A stretch of DNA of 56,418 nucleotides from an uncultured Rhodospirillaceae bacterium (GTDB lineage Bacteria; Pseudomonadota; Alphaproteobacteria; Rhodospirillales; Magnetospirillaceae). The notes beneath the pieces are model-generated. The model worked only from the letters and a program-made list of their open reading frames with translations. It searched no databases and was not told the origin of the DNA. Positions 28,805 to 38,148 of the stretch are shown here, piece after piece; position 1 is the stretch's first letter; every line of letters starts with the position of its first letter. The DNA lies in NCBI GenBank assembly GCA_937887565.1, contig CALABS010000049.1, forward strand, positions 1-56,418, given 5' to 3'. A program made the position numbers and the translations under genes.

Positions 28805-29076
28805 CAACTGGATCGGCGGTTCAGCGCTAGGAGCGGGCATTCTGTTTTCGGTGGTAGCGAGGGGCAAGTGAGGCAATAAGGGTGGAACGGTTGAGAAACA
28901 GGAGGCTTTGTCTTGGTTAGACAGCGGTTGGCGGGGCGTGCGCATTCGGATGAGAATGCAGCCATCAGATAGGACAAGGTGGCCTTTGCCGACGTTCGCG
29001 GATAGAATCGCCGACGATGTGCGCGTCATGAGCGGATCATGGTATAGCGAGGCTGTTTCGAAGAAAGGAGGGCCAT

Positions 29077-30087
29077 ATGTCGACCAAGCACATTCTTGCC
29101 CTCCTGAACTCGCACATTGACGGGGACGAGGATCAAGTCCTCTCGATTGCCTTGCAGATCGCTGCCCAGGAAGCCCGCCAGGGGCGGCCGGAGGAAGCGG
29201 AGAAGCTCAAGCGTCTCGTCCAGAAAGCAAGGGATCAGCGCAGAGGCGGCAAACCTGCCGGCGGACAGACGCCGATTCCGCTAGCCCGGCCGCGAGGCGA
29301 GCTGCAAGGGCTGGTCGAAAGCACCTATCCGAAGGTCGCGCTGTCGAGCATGGTGCTGGCGGACAGCGTGGACAAGCGCCTTACACGCATCGTGCGCCAG
29401 CAGCAGGAGCGTGCGACCTTGCGGGAGCATGGCCAGACACCGGCGACCCACATGCTGCTCGTCGGCCCACCCGGAACGGGTAAGACCATGACCGCATCGG
29501 CTTTGGCTGGAGAACTGCGTCTTCCGCTCTTCACCGTGCGTCTGGAAGCCCTGTTCAGCCGCTTCTTCGGTGAGACCGCAGGGAAGCTGCGCCTGCTTTT
29601 CGACCAGATCGCCCAGACGCGGGGGGTTTATCTTCTTGACGAGTTCGACGCGATCGGCGCCCGCCGGGGCGACCCCAACGATGTGGGCGAGATCCGTCGC
29701 GTGCTGAATTCCGTTCTGGCCTTCATGGAAGAGCCGAACTCGACCGACAGCCTTGTGCTGGCGGCAACCAATCATGTCGAGATTCTGGACGAGGCTCTGG
29801 CGCGGCGCTTTGACGAGGTGATCGAATACTCGCTGCCGGACGCGGCTGCTGCCCGCGCCATCGTCGAGCGGCGTCTTGGCAAGTTCAAGTTCGCCGCCCG
29901 ATCATGGGCGGCGCTTGAGGCGGCGCTCGAAGGCCTCAGCCCGGGCGAATTGGTCCGGGCGGCCGATGCCGTTGTCAAGGACGCCATCCTCGAAGGAGTT
30001 TCGAAAGTCTCGCCCGATGCGTTGCGCGACGCTTTGGAGAACCGTCAGGCATTGAAAGGAAAGTTCGGTCGCCAGTCCGCCCGCTAG
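29077..30087 (+). CDS. AAA+ ATPase paired with a subtilisin-like protease
   Basis: 336 residues. The AAA domain has Walker A GPPGTGKT (130-137), Walker B LLDEFD (186-191) and an arginine-finger candidate in LARRFDEV (R243/R244). Residues 1-60 are a charged helical N-terminus that could be an adaptor. AAGGAGGGCC precedes the ATG. The S8 peptidase follows after 52 bases on the same strand. This AAA plus S8-peptidase pair is a recurrent gene association in bacterial accessory regions. The ATPase may gate or unfold substrates for the protease; this is inference. Confidence 0.82.
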   Translation: MSTKHILALLNSHIDGDEDQVLSIALQIAAQEARQGRPEEAEKLKRLVQKARDQRRGGKPAGGQTPIPLARPRGELQGLVESTYPKVALSSMVLADSVDKRLTRIVRQQQERATLREHGQTPATHMLLVGPPGTGKTMTASALAGELRLPLFTVRLEALFSRFFGETAGKLRLLFDQIAQTRGVYLLDEFDAIGARRGDPNDVGEIRRVLNSVLAFMEEPNSTDSLVLAATNHVEILDEALARRFDEVIEYSLPDAAAARAIVERRLGKFKFAARSWAALEAALEGLSPGELVRAADAVVKDAILEGVSKVSPDALRDALENRQALKGKFGRQSAR

Positions 30088-30139
30088 GTGGGCTCCGCCG
30101 ACTGGATCGAATGGGGTGTAACTGAACAAGCAGGGACTT

Positions 30140-32692
30140 ATGGCGGAGTCTGACAGTTTTGACGCAAGAAATCGCCCACATATTCCAATCGATTTATTCC
30201 GTGAAACCGCTGCCTACACCTATCCATCGCTGAACCAGGAACGGAAGCCGCTTCGTGGCGACTATGCCGCTCACGCCAGGCGTCTGCTGGATCAGCTCGG
30301 CGCGGCGCTCGGTGGGGTGCCGCAGGCCAGCGCCGACCCCCGTCTTCCCGTTCCAGGCCTGAAGCCGGGGACGATTGTCGAGATCACGACGGTCGCGCCG
30401 GCTGAAAAATCCCGGGTCAAGGCCGTCAAGATTCCCACAACGCTGGAGTTTCCGACACAGGACGTGGTCGTGCTGCGGTCCGAGCGGAATGACGACCGGA
30501 CCGAAAGCGCCTTGCTCTTCGTGCCGGATGACGCGCAGGCATTCTTGCGGGGACGGATCGCTGCCTACGGGCGCGATCCGGGCAACCAGCGTCGCCCCGA
30601 TGTCGAGCGCTTCGAGGTGGTCGAGGACGTCCGCGCGATGGAGGCGGGATCGCTGTTCACCGGGCAGGTGGATCTGACGGCGCCGGACATCGTGTGGTGG
30701 GAGCTTTGGGTTCGCCAGTCGGCCGCCTCGGCGGATCGTCTGGCCGAGGCGGCGCGCAACGCGGACATCGACGTGCATGGCGACCGTCTTGTTTTTCCCG
30801 ACACGACGGTCCTCTTTCTTCACACGTCCGCCGCGGCCTTATCCGCTTTCTCGTCGCGGGTGCCGGGTGCGATTACGGAGATCCGACGCGCAACCGGGAC
30901 GATCGAACCGTTCCTGGACCGCGGCGCGACGGGTCTCGGCCAGCACGACTGGGTGGAGGAACTGGCGCAACGCGTCACGGCGCCGGAGCCGGACGCTCCC
31001 GTCGTCTGCACGCTCGACACCGGCGTGGCGGCTGCGCATCCTCTGATCGCTCCCGGCCTTCGTGGCGCGTGGGCCTACGATGCCGCCTGGGGCGTTGACG
31101 ATCACCAATCGCACGGCGGTCACGGGACGTCCCTTGCTGGCCTCGTCCTTTATGGCGACCTTGAGCCGCTGATGAACGATGCGCGCCCGGTCGTCCTGAC
31201 GCATGGCGCGGAATCGATGAAGCTGCTGCCGCCGCGAGGCTTTCCGCCGACCAAGCCACCCAGCTACGGCGTCGTTACGCAAGGCGCGGTCAGCTTGGTC
31301 GAGATCGAGCGCCCGGAGGGGCTGCGCAGCTTCTGCATCGCCACCTCCACGACGGACTTCCCGTCGAGCCGGCCATCGACGTGGAGCGGCGCCATCGACC
31401 AGATCGCGTCCGGGGCCATGCCCGGCGAAACGGCCGGCAAGGTTCCGGCGGCCGAACGCCCCAAACGCCTGCTCGTCGTGGCGACCGGCAACGTGCTGGA
31501 GGGGATGGTCGGCGATGTTCTTCCGTCGCAGCCGCTGGAAGATCCATCACAGAGTTGGAACGCGCTGACCATCGGTGGGTTCACCCGAAAGGAACAGCCT
31601 CCGTCCCCGCCACCGGTTCTGAAGCCGGTGGTTTCGGCAAACCATCGCAGCCCCTACAGCCGGGGATCGCAGTCCCTCCCCGACGACCTGACGCCGATCA
31701 AACCGGAAGTGTTGTTCGAGGCGGGAAACATGGTGTCCGATGCCTCGGGCTTCTGCGATTGGAACCCCGCCGTATCTCTCCTCGCACCAGGCTCGGATGT
31801 GATGACAGAACCGCTGGTGCCATTCTGGGCGACGAGCGCGGCGGCCGGCATGGCCGGCAACTTCGTTGGACGGCTGCAGACCGCGCGACCCGATCTTTGG
31901 CCCGAAACCCATCGTGCGCTCATGGTGGACTCGGCGCACTGGCCGGAGCCGATCCGCAAGAGGTTCATCGGCACGGGCGCGCATTGGAAGACGGGCAAAG
32001 CGGCCACCAAGGCGAAGAAGCAGGAGATGCTGCGTGAGTTCGGTTATGGCGTGCCGGACATCGAGCGGGCCATCCTCTCGGCGCAGAACGACGCGACCTT
32101 GATAGCGCAGGCGGAGATACAGCCCTTCACCATCGGTGCGGACAAAAGGACCGGTGTATTCAACGAGATGCATTTTTATGATCTGCCCTGGCCGAAAGCA
32201 GCCCTGGAGCAACTTGAAAACGAAATCGTCATGATGAAGGTTACGCTGTCCTACTTCATTGAACCCAATCTGACCGGCAAGGCTGCGACGCGGCCGGACA
32301 CCTATCGCTCCTTTGGCCTCCGCTTCGCCATGAAGAAGCGTACGGAAACACATGCCCGTTTCCGCAGCCGGGTTTCCGCCAGTCAGGCGGGCGACGGCAC
32401 GGAGGCCGATGACGAAACGAGCTGCTGGCTGCTGGGGCCGAAGGCAATACAAGCTGGTTCGCTACATTGCGATTTATGGCGGGGACATGCGATCGACCTG
32501 GCCGGCCATGACGCCATCGCCGTCTATCCCGTAGGAGGCTGGTGGAAATCCCACATTGGGCAAAAGCGCGTTACTGACAAAGCGCGTTATGCTTTGGTTA
32601 TTTCGATTGCAGCATCGGGGCGGAGCGTGGACCTATACTCGGAGGTTGCTTCCCTCGTCGAAGCAAAAGAGATTGAAGTGGGACTTGGCTGA
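30140..32692 (+). CDS. S8-family (subtilisin-like) serine peptidase
   Basis: 850 residues with an intact catalytic triad: D293 in CTLDTGVAAAHP, H328 in HGTSLAGLV, and S566 in WATSAAAGMAGN. No signal peptide is visible, so it should act in the cytoplasm, unlike most secreted subtilases. The first ~280 residues and last ~200 residues flank the protease domain and are not recognised. The close upstream AAA gene implies joint function, perhaps regulated proteolysis in phage defence. The protease family is certain by motifs; the role is inference. Confidence 0.85.
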   Translation: MAESDSFDARNRPHIPIDLFRETAAYTYPSLNQERKPLRGDYAAHARRLLDQLGAALGGVPQASADPRLPVPGLKPGTIVEITTVAPAEKSRVKAVKIPTTLEFPTQDVVVLRSERNDDRTESALLFVPDDAQAFLRGRIAAYGRDPGNQRRPDVERFEVVEDVRAMEAGSLFTGQVDLTAPDIVWWELWVRQSAASADRLAEAARNADIDVHGDRLVFPDTTVLFLHTSAAALSAFSSRVPGAITEIRRATGTIEPFLDRGATGLGQHDWVEELAQRVTAPEPDAPVVCTLDTGVAAAHPLIAPGLRGAWAYDAAWGVDDHQSHGGHGTSLAGLVLYGDLEPLMNDARPVVLTHGAESMKLLPPRGFPPTKPPSYGVVTQGAVSLVEIERPEGLRSFCIATSTTDFPSSRPSTWSGAIDQIASGAMPGETAGKVPAAERPKRLLVVATGNVLEGMVGDVLPSQPLEDPSQSWNALTIGGFTRKEQPPSPPPVLKPVVSANHRSPYSRGSQSLPDDLTPIKPEVLFEAGNMVSDASGFCDWNPAVSLLAPGSDVMTEPLVPFWATSAAAGMAGNFVGRLQTARPDLWPETHRALMVDSAHWPEPIRKRFIGTGAHWKTGKAATKAKKQEMLREFGYGVPDIERAILSAQNDATLIAQAEIQPFTIGADKRTGVFNEMHFYDLPWPKAALEQLENEIVMMKVTLSYFIEPNLTGKAATRPDTYRSFGLRFAMKKRTETHARFRSRVSASQAGDGTEADDETSCWLLGPKAIQAGSLHCDLWRGHAIDLAGHDAIAVYPVGGWWKSHIGQKRVTDKARYALVISIAASGRSVDLYSEVASLVEAKEIEVGLG

Positions 32693-32819
32693 CAATCCCT
32701 CTGTCCGCTGGCACGTCTACATACGGAACGTCGATGTGGTAGTGAGCGCGCGGCAAGAGTCGAAGTTGGAGACCGAGACATCACCGGGTGTCGGTTCAAG
32801 AGAGTCGAGAAAGCGAGCT

Positions 32820-33065
32820 ATGCCCAAGCGACTACTCTCCAAATTCGGCAACATTGCGCCAGGAGCGGTCGTTGTCCTGCCCTTCACCGGGGTTGGTTTG
32901 ACCGTAGCGACCAATGTCTTTGTGGCGGTGACTTGGTTGCGCGAACTGCTCGGGCTGAGGCTGCGCAAATCCGAAGCGGCAGCGCTGATCGGACCAGCTA
33001 AGGAACAGGGATGGAAGCTGGTCGATCTGGTCGCTCATGCGCGGAAAGAAATTGCCGCCGAGTAA
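32820..33065 (+). CDS. Small protein with one hydrophobic segment
   Basis: 81 residues. Residues ~14-40 (PGAVVVLPFTGVGLTVATN and onward) could form one membrane helix, followed by a charged helical tail ending ARKEIAAE. No strong ribosome site is seen. It follows the S8 peptidase by 127 bases on the same strand and could be a third member of that module, for example a membrane-acting partner. It may also be a chance frame. Confidence 0.35.
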   Translation: MPKRLLSKFGNIAPGAVVVLPFTGVGLTVATNVFVAVTWLRELLGLRLRKSEAAALIGPAKEQGWKLVDLVAHARKEIAAE

Positions 33066-33109
33066 TGGCCTCTAAAGCGTTCCGCATCGCGTCCCCCAGG
33101 ATCCACAGC

Positions 33110-35179
33110 TCACTTCACAAATCTCTCGATATAACGCCGACGAGCTGTATACGCCCCTTCAGATGCACCCATGAGCACCCGGCGGACATGCTTCAAGTAT
33201 GAGCGACCGCTCGACGTGCCTGCGGCGTGCTCTGCGACGAGCCCGAACAAGTGGTTGTCCTTGACGAGGTAGCCGAAGACCTCCGGAGCCAACTGACGAT
33301 CGACGAACAGATTCACGACTCCCGCCCGCAGGCGCTGGCACCGATCCCAATCGAACCAGAACATGGACCGAGGTAGCCGAGGATCGAGTGATCGCCAGCT
33401 TTCGTCAGGCACTCGATTGACTGCTGCAGCCGCATGCATGTGCTCGAACCCGAACTGTGCCAATTCAGCCTGATTGCGCGAGCGCCAACCCAGGCTACGG
33501 GCAAGCAGGAAGGCGCGCAGATGCGTTTCGTCAGGCTCAGGCACATTCCCATCAGCGCGTCGTATTGCCGTTAGCCAGGGATCCTCTCCGTAGTCATTCA
33601 AAATGTCGTCGGGTCCGAGCACACGTGCGACTAGCACGAGAAGCTTTCTCGGCTGCGCCTCCGGGCTCGCGAACAGGCGCGCCACCGTGTTCGGTTGTGC
33701 TATCGCCCGCAACCACCTTTCGCCATCCCCCTGAGGCAGCCTTTCCGAGCGCAATCCAATGGACAGGGCCAGCAACACGTCCAGCGAATCCACCTCTCTG
33801 GCTGCACGATCGGCAAGGTCCGTCCTGCCTGCGGTCATCATGGCGAGCAGGATCGGCTGTCGTTGCTCCGCCTGTTTGAGGACATCGAACGCGTCCGCTT
33901 CGATCGCGAGTTCTTGCGACCAAGCAGCGGGATCGGTTGCCAGATCGGGGCGGCGCTGCAGGACAGGCCGCGCAAGCTCTGGTGCGAGGCGTATAGCCGA
34001 AAGCAGCTCTGGCTGCTTGGCGCTGAGCAGAGCGCCCTCGGCGATAGCCCTTCTTGCGCCATCAGCCTCCAGCATCGAACGCAGAGCGGCAGGACGGCGG
34101 CGGAGAAGCGCGCGGCCGAGCGTGCCGGATCCGGATTCCAGCGCAGCGGACTCCAGGAAGTCGAGGTGATCAAGCAAGTAGCTGAACTCGATTTCACTTA
34201 ACCGCTCGGCTTGGGGCAGCGCTGCCAAGGCGACAATTGTCCGAGCGGTCCGCGCTTGTGCAGCACCAAACTCGTCCTGCACCAAGGCGACAGCTTCGCC
34301 GAGCGCGTCCGGTTCGGATGCGAAGCCCTCGATCAGACGATACAAACGGCAAAGCGCCGGGAAGGCCGCGCGCCCCCCGGCGACGTCGCCCCCGATCCGA
34401 CGCAGGAAATGCCGCAGCCCGTCCGTTCTCGGCTGGACCAGATCGGTAATCGCCTCATCCAACCAGTCGCCGCCAGCTGAAACACTGTCGGCCTCCACCG
34501 CCTTTGGAAAGCGAGTCCGGATCGCCTGATTGCCCCTTGGTAGAAGTTGTAGATCGAAGCTCGCACTTTCAGTTGAACGATCCGTAGCCGCAAAGGTGCA
34601 GAAGCGAAAAGCCCGACGCAGACGCGGCCATTGCTGCGACCAAAGCACCGTTACCAGCGCGTCGATGTCCGAGCTCTCTGGACGAGAACTGATAATCCTG
34701 GCCTTTGGCTTTCCATAAAGTGTGCCGATAATCTTCCTTACCGACAACGTGTCCGCTTCATCAATCCGCGGGGGTGTCATAGAGCAATCGACTTCGATCG
34801 GCTTACCATATTCGGAATAGCTGTCGGGCTGAGGCCGGCGAAATGCGCTCAGCAACTCCGTCAAGGAATCGAGCGCGGCCAACTCGGCGAAGTCGATCAG
34901 GAGCGAGTGCGTCCATACACAACCCGGTCTCGACATCTCGGGTGCGGGCCATGTCCTGGCCAGAGCGTAAACTCCCGCTTCAGCCAGTGGGTATCCCGTC
35001 AGATACCCCTCAGCATCGATGCGGACGCCTGATCCCGAGGTGTCACTCAGGACGAGCATCGCCTTCGCGTCACGAGGTTTGAGCGGCATCGAGCAGGCCA
35101 GCTGCCGGTGGCCTTCGGCATAGCCATGCAAAGCCTGATGCAGCTTCAGCCTTCCCTTGCCAGCTATTCCATCAACCAT
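33110..35179 (-). CDS. GAP1: GTPase-associated protein 1 of a conflict system
   Basis: 689 residues. The N-terminus LHQALHGYAEGHRQLACS (13-30) is the signature of the GAP1-N1 domain described for predicted NTP-dependent biological conflict systems. TRTWPAPEMSRPGC-like and WTHSLLIDF segments continue the N-terminal domain; the remaining ~450 residues form the middle and C-terminal helical domains. It is the last gene of a five-gene operon and overlaps DO-GTPase 1 by 16 bases. Its role is not known experimentally; it probably couples the GTPases to the effector step. Confidence 0.78.
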   Translation of the reverse strand: MVDGIAGKGRLKLHQALHGYAEGHRQLACSMPLKPRDAKAMLVLSDTSGSGVRIDAEGYLTGYPLAEAGVYALARTWPAPEMSRPGCVWTHSLLIDFAELAALDSLTELLSAFRRPQPDSYSEYGKPIEVDCSMTPPRIDEADTLSVRKIIGTLYGKPKARIISSRPESSDIDALVTVLWSQQWPRLRRAFRFCTFAATDRSTESASFDLQLLPRGNQAIRTRFPKAVEADSVSAGGDWLDEAITDLVQPRTDGLRHFLRRIGGDVAGGRAAFPALCRLYRLIEGFASEPDALGEAVALVQDEFGAAQARTARTIVALAALPQAERLSEIEFSYLLDHLDFLESAALESGSGTLGRALLRRRPAALRSMLEADGARRAIAEGALLSAKQPELLSAIRLAPELARPVLQRRPDLATDPAAWSQELAIEADAFDVLKQAEQRQPILLAMMTAGRTDLADRAAREVDSLDVLLALSIGLRSERLPQGDGERWLRAIAQPNTVARLFASPEAQPRKLLVLVARVLGPDDILNDYGEDPWLTAIRRADGNVPEPDETHLRAFLLARSLGWRSRNQAELAQFGFEHMHAAAAVNRVPDESWRSLDPRLPRSMFWFDWDRCQRLRAGVVNLFVDRQLAPEVFGYLVKDNHLFGLVAEHAAGTSSGRSYLKHVRRVLMGASEGAYTARRRYIERFVK

Positions 35180-36024
35180 GCGAGCGGCTCGGTCAGATCG
35201 TGGGTTTGAGTGTTGCTCGCGACGAGCCTGATCCGCTTCGAAGGTTGATCTAGGTTGCGGAGAGCCTCAGCCTCAGCGCTCGGCTCGGCGTCCTCCTTCA
35301 GCGAGTCGTACTCGCCCCCCTGGGCGCTCAGCCCATAGACGCGCCAGTCCCACCCGTCAGCCGCGTGTCGCAGGTACTGACCGAGAAGTGGGAGCTTGGC
35401 CTCGAGGTAGGCTTGAGGCCCCAGTTCTTCGTCAGTGACCTTGTCCCAAGCCGACAGCATAATCGCGAGGCGGCGCAGTCCAACTTCAAGCGGTGGCTCC
35501 CGCAGCAGCTGAAGGAGTCCCACCACCTGGACCTGGGTCGGCGCCAGACGGGGATGCCAGGGAACTTCCTCTCCTTCCGGCGTCGGCAACCCGAGCGTCT
35601 TCGACAGCTCAATCTCATCGACCACCCATTGAGGCGGACGGATCGTGTCTGCGTGAATGAACAAAAGCACGCCACCGGATCGCAGGATCTCGGCGACTTC
35701 TGGATCGCAGGCGCGCTCTTCCCACATGCGCCGGTAGGCCTCGCCAGCCACGTCGGGGAACGTGACCCGCACCGCGGTGCCGGAGGTGTCGAGCAGGTTC
35801 ATGCTGACTAGCTTGTTCCCGCCGACAGCCGTGCGCTCCTGCACGCGCGCGTCACGCCAGCGCGCGGCGATCGCATGGAGGTGTGCTACGTCCCCAGAAC
35901 GGAGGTTGTGGAAGCGCAGGACAGTTTCGATGTCGCGCTCCGTTACGAGGTGCCAGAGCGCGCCCAAAAAGGTCGTTTTACCCGACTCGGGCAGTCCGAT
36001 GATGACGACGGAACGGTCAAGCAT
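35164..36024 (-). CDS. DO-GTPase 1 (double-GTPase family)
   Basis: 286 residues. The P-loop GLPESGKTTFLGALWH starts at residue 10, and DTSGTAVRVTFPDVAGE supplies the switch/Walker B region with D and G. A NKxD-like motif is not clear; LSAWDKVTD (SAWDK) is the best candidate for the base-specificity motif. It matches the DO-GTPase1 family, one of two GTPases always found together in these systems. GGAGGCGGAGG upstream is a strong ribosome site inside the end of the DO-GTPase 2 gene; the genes overlap by 8 bases. Confidence 0.8.
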   Translation of the reverse strand: MLDRSVVIIGLPESGKTTFLGALWHLVTERDIETVLRFHNLRSGDVAHLHAIAARWRDARVQERTAVGGNKLVSMNLLDTSGTAVRVTFPDVAGEAYRRMWEERACDPEVAEILRSGGVLLFIHADTIRPPQWVVDEIELSKTLGLPTPEGEEVPWHPRLAPTQVQVVGLLQLLREPPLEVGLRRLAIMLSAWDKVTDEELGPQAYLEAKLPLLGQYLRHAADGWDWRVYGLSAQGGEYDSLKEDAEPSAEAEALRNLDQPSKRIRLVASNTQTHDLTEPLAWLME

Positions 36025-37051
36025 CCTCCGCCTCCAGCACCTCGACGACAGTCAGCCGTGAAAAAGCCCGGGGAGAGGCTGGGACCACCGGACGCGATAC
36101 GGCCGGTGGCGCTGCCCCGATGACCCAGAACGTCAGCATATCGACGACCCCGATTCCACGAGCCACGGCCGCAGTCTTGGGCGACGCCGCGACGATGCAG
36201 CTATCAATCTGGCTGAACGTCGTAGAAAAGACACGCTGTACTTGCGCTAGGAGCGATCGGAAATCCCCTTCCGCCCGCTCCCGATTAGGCGATCCCTGAA
36301 TTACATCGAACTTCGTCAGGACGAGGACTAGGCGCTGGCCGTCTCGAAGCGCGCCACCGTCCAGGAGCGCCTGCAGGATCATCATGATTTCACTGCGGAG
36401 ATTGTGCCGCGCGCCGGCGTCCAGAAGCCGTTGTCCGTCGACAAGCATGGTCAGCGTATCGGCTCGGGCGATCTCCGGGAAGGAGGTCAAGCCCGCCGCA
36501 TCATCGGCGGCCAAACGGTACTCTTCCCCCGCCCGGTCGCCCAGGAGGAGGGTGAGTCCGGCTCCTGCAACGCCACCGGCGAGATCGAGGTGATAAAACT
36601 TCACCTCGCCTAGCGGCGTGCGTTCCATATCCGGCTCGCTTCGGCGCGAGGCAGCCCTCGCGTCGTGGCAGGCGAGCTCGAACGCGTGCAGCGTGTCTGA
36701 GCGCGCATATTCCGCACCACCAACAGCCCCCTCCTGAAACAGGTCATAGAGGCTGGCGATCAAGCTGGTCTTGCCAGAGTCTTTCGGGCCGATAATCGCG
36801 ATGACCCGCGCATCGCGCTTCCGGAGCAGCTTCGACGCCTCCTCAAGCGTAAGCGTATCGGCCCCTGGCAGTCGCAGCCCGAACCCATTAGCTCCGCCGT
36901 CGTCCTCGGCAGCTAGTTCCTCGTCGTCAGCCCGCTCATGTCCATAGTGGGGGCAGACCGTAAGCTCCAGACCTTCAACGCACCGCCCCGTTTCCGAGAC
37001 GCGGCAATCGCGGTTCGCGCAGGTGATCTCGCCTTCCGCCATGACGCTCAC
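36017..37051 (-). CDS. DO-GTPase 2 with an N-terminal Cys-rich motif
   Basis: 344 residues. Residues 11-35 contain C11, C16, C24 and C33 plus H35, suggesting a small zinc ribbon. The GTPase domain starts near 80 with P-loop IIGPKDSGKTSLIASLYDLF, then YHLDLAGG and LLLGDRAGEEYR, and VLTKFDVIQG as the TKxD-type motif. This is the DO-GTPase2 family. The GTG start at 37051 overlaps the GASH stop as GTGA; an ATG at 37042 is possible. It likely forms a pair with DO-GTPase 1. Confidence 0.8.
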   Translation of the reverse strand: MSVMAEGEITCANRDCRVSETGRCVEGLELTVCPHYGHERADDEELAAEDDGGANGFGLRLPGADTLTLEEASKLLRKRDARVIAIIGPKDSGKTSLIASLYDLFQEGAVGGAEYARSDTLHAFELACHDARAASRRSEPDMERTPLGEVKFYHLDLAGGVAGAGLTLLLGDRAGEEYRLAADDAAGLTSFPEIARADTLTMLVDGQRLLDAGARHNLRSEIMMILQALLDGGALRDGQRLVLVLTKFDVIQGSPNRERAEGDFRSLLAQVQRVFSTTFSQIDSCIVAASPKTAAVARGIGVVDMLTFWVIGAAPPAVSRPVVPASPRAFSRLTVVEVLEAEDA

Positions 37052-38148
37052 TCGAATCGAACCAGCAGGCGCTCACGGTAAAATTGCGTTCCGAGCGCGA
37101 TTGTCGAGATTTGGCGCGAACCTTCGACGCCGACCACCGCGGCCCAATTCGGAATCCAGGTTTCGCCGCCACCCGCCTCAATCTGACGTTTGATCGCGAA
37201 GTGGATCGGCGCGGTGACGGGCGACGGATTCATCTCTTCCACGAGCACAGACAGCCAACTGGTTTCGGCAGCATTGATTGCGGCAGCGATTGCCAACTTC
37301 TTGCGCTCCTTTAAGCCAGCGCGCACTAGAAGGAATTTGATCGACTGTGGGCGCGGGCCCGGAAGAATAGCGGTGCTATCAGCCAACTCCGTGGCGAAGA
37401 CCAACGGTTGCGCCTCGGTGGCCACCTGTTCGAAGGTGCAGTCCAGGTCGAAGCTGCGGCCTCCCATTAACCACCAAAGCATCTGCAGCTCTTCATCTTG
37501 GATCTGGATAAAGCGGTCAACTGCCCGAATTTCATTCATCTGCCTCTTGGCCAACGCGTTCAAAGCAGTCCGTGCGCTGTCCGCGGCGAGGGTGAACGCC
37601 TCGCCGACCGCTTCCCAGCTTTGCTGGCTCTTCACCTTGTTGGCGGCGGCTTCGAAGTCGAACTTCGGCGCCTCGCTGCCCACGCTCAACGTCGGACGAA
37701 TTCGTTTTGCATTCGCTATCCGCTCTATGCCTGCCTCGGCGAGCATAACGATGTCCAGCGGCAGATTTGGAGTTCGAGCGCCGGCAAAAGCAGCAGTTGC
37801 GACGCTCAAAGCCGCAGCGGCGCCAATCTCATCCTCCTGCTCGAACAACAACGCTAGACAGGCGCCAGCGAGAACTTGCATTTCCCGCGCCGTGCCGTTC
37901 GAGTCGAAGGTGTCGTCCTGCTCCCGAAACGTCTCGTGGATCTTGGCCATGGAGTGGTTTGACGGCGGCTGGCGGGGCGTTTGGAACGCCAAGCGGACCA
38001 GCGCTTCCACCATCGCACGGTCAGCCTTCTCCGCGACAGCGTTCACACCCGCCCAGCGTGCGTCCCGCCGCTCTTCGTCGTTGCCGATCGCGAGAGCGGC
38101 GTACCACCGTGGGAAGTCTCTGTGCATTTCCAGTGTTTCGCCCACCAT
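37048..38148 (-). CDS. GASH: GTPase-associated system all-helical protein
   Basis: 366 residues, predicted almost wholly helical and without catalytic motifs. HRDFPRWYAALAIGNDEERR at the start and ADSARTALNALAKRQMNEI in the middle fit the GASH family, which occurs only beside the paired DO-GTPases. It probably is the structural core or sensor of the complex. ATG 38148 overlaps the last base of the metallophosphoesterase stop codon; a GTG three bases earlier is possible. Confidence 0.72.
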   Translation of the reverse strand: MVGETLEMHRDFPRWYAALAIGNDEERRDARWAGVNAVAEKADRAMVEALVRLAFQTPRQPPSNHSMAKIHETFREQDDTFDSNGTAREMQVLAGACLALLFEQEDEIGAAAALSVATAAFAGARTPNLPLDIVMLAEAGIERIANAKRIRPTLSVGSEAPKFDFEAAANKVKSQQSWEAVGEAFTLAADSARTALNALAKRQMNEIRAVDRFIQIQDEELQMLWWLMGGRSFDLDCTFEQVATEAQPLVFATELADSTAILPGPRPQSIKFLLVRAGLKERKKLAIAAAINAAETSWLSVLVEEMNPSPVTAPIHFAIKRQIEAGGGETWIPNWAAVVGVEGSRQISTIALGTQFYRERLLVRFE

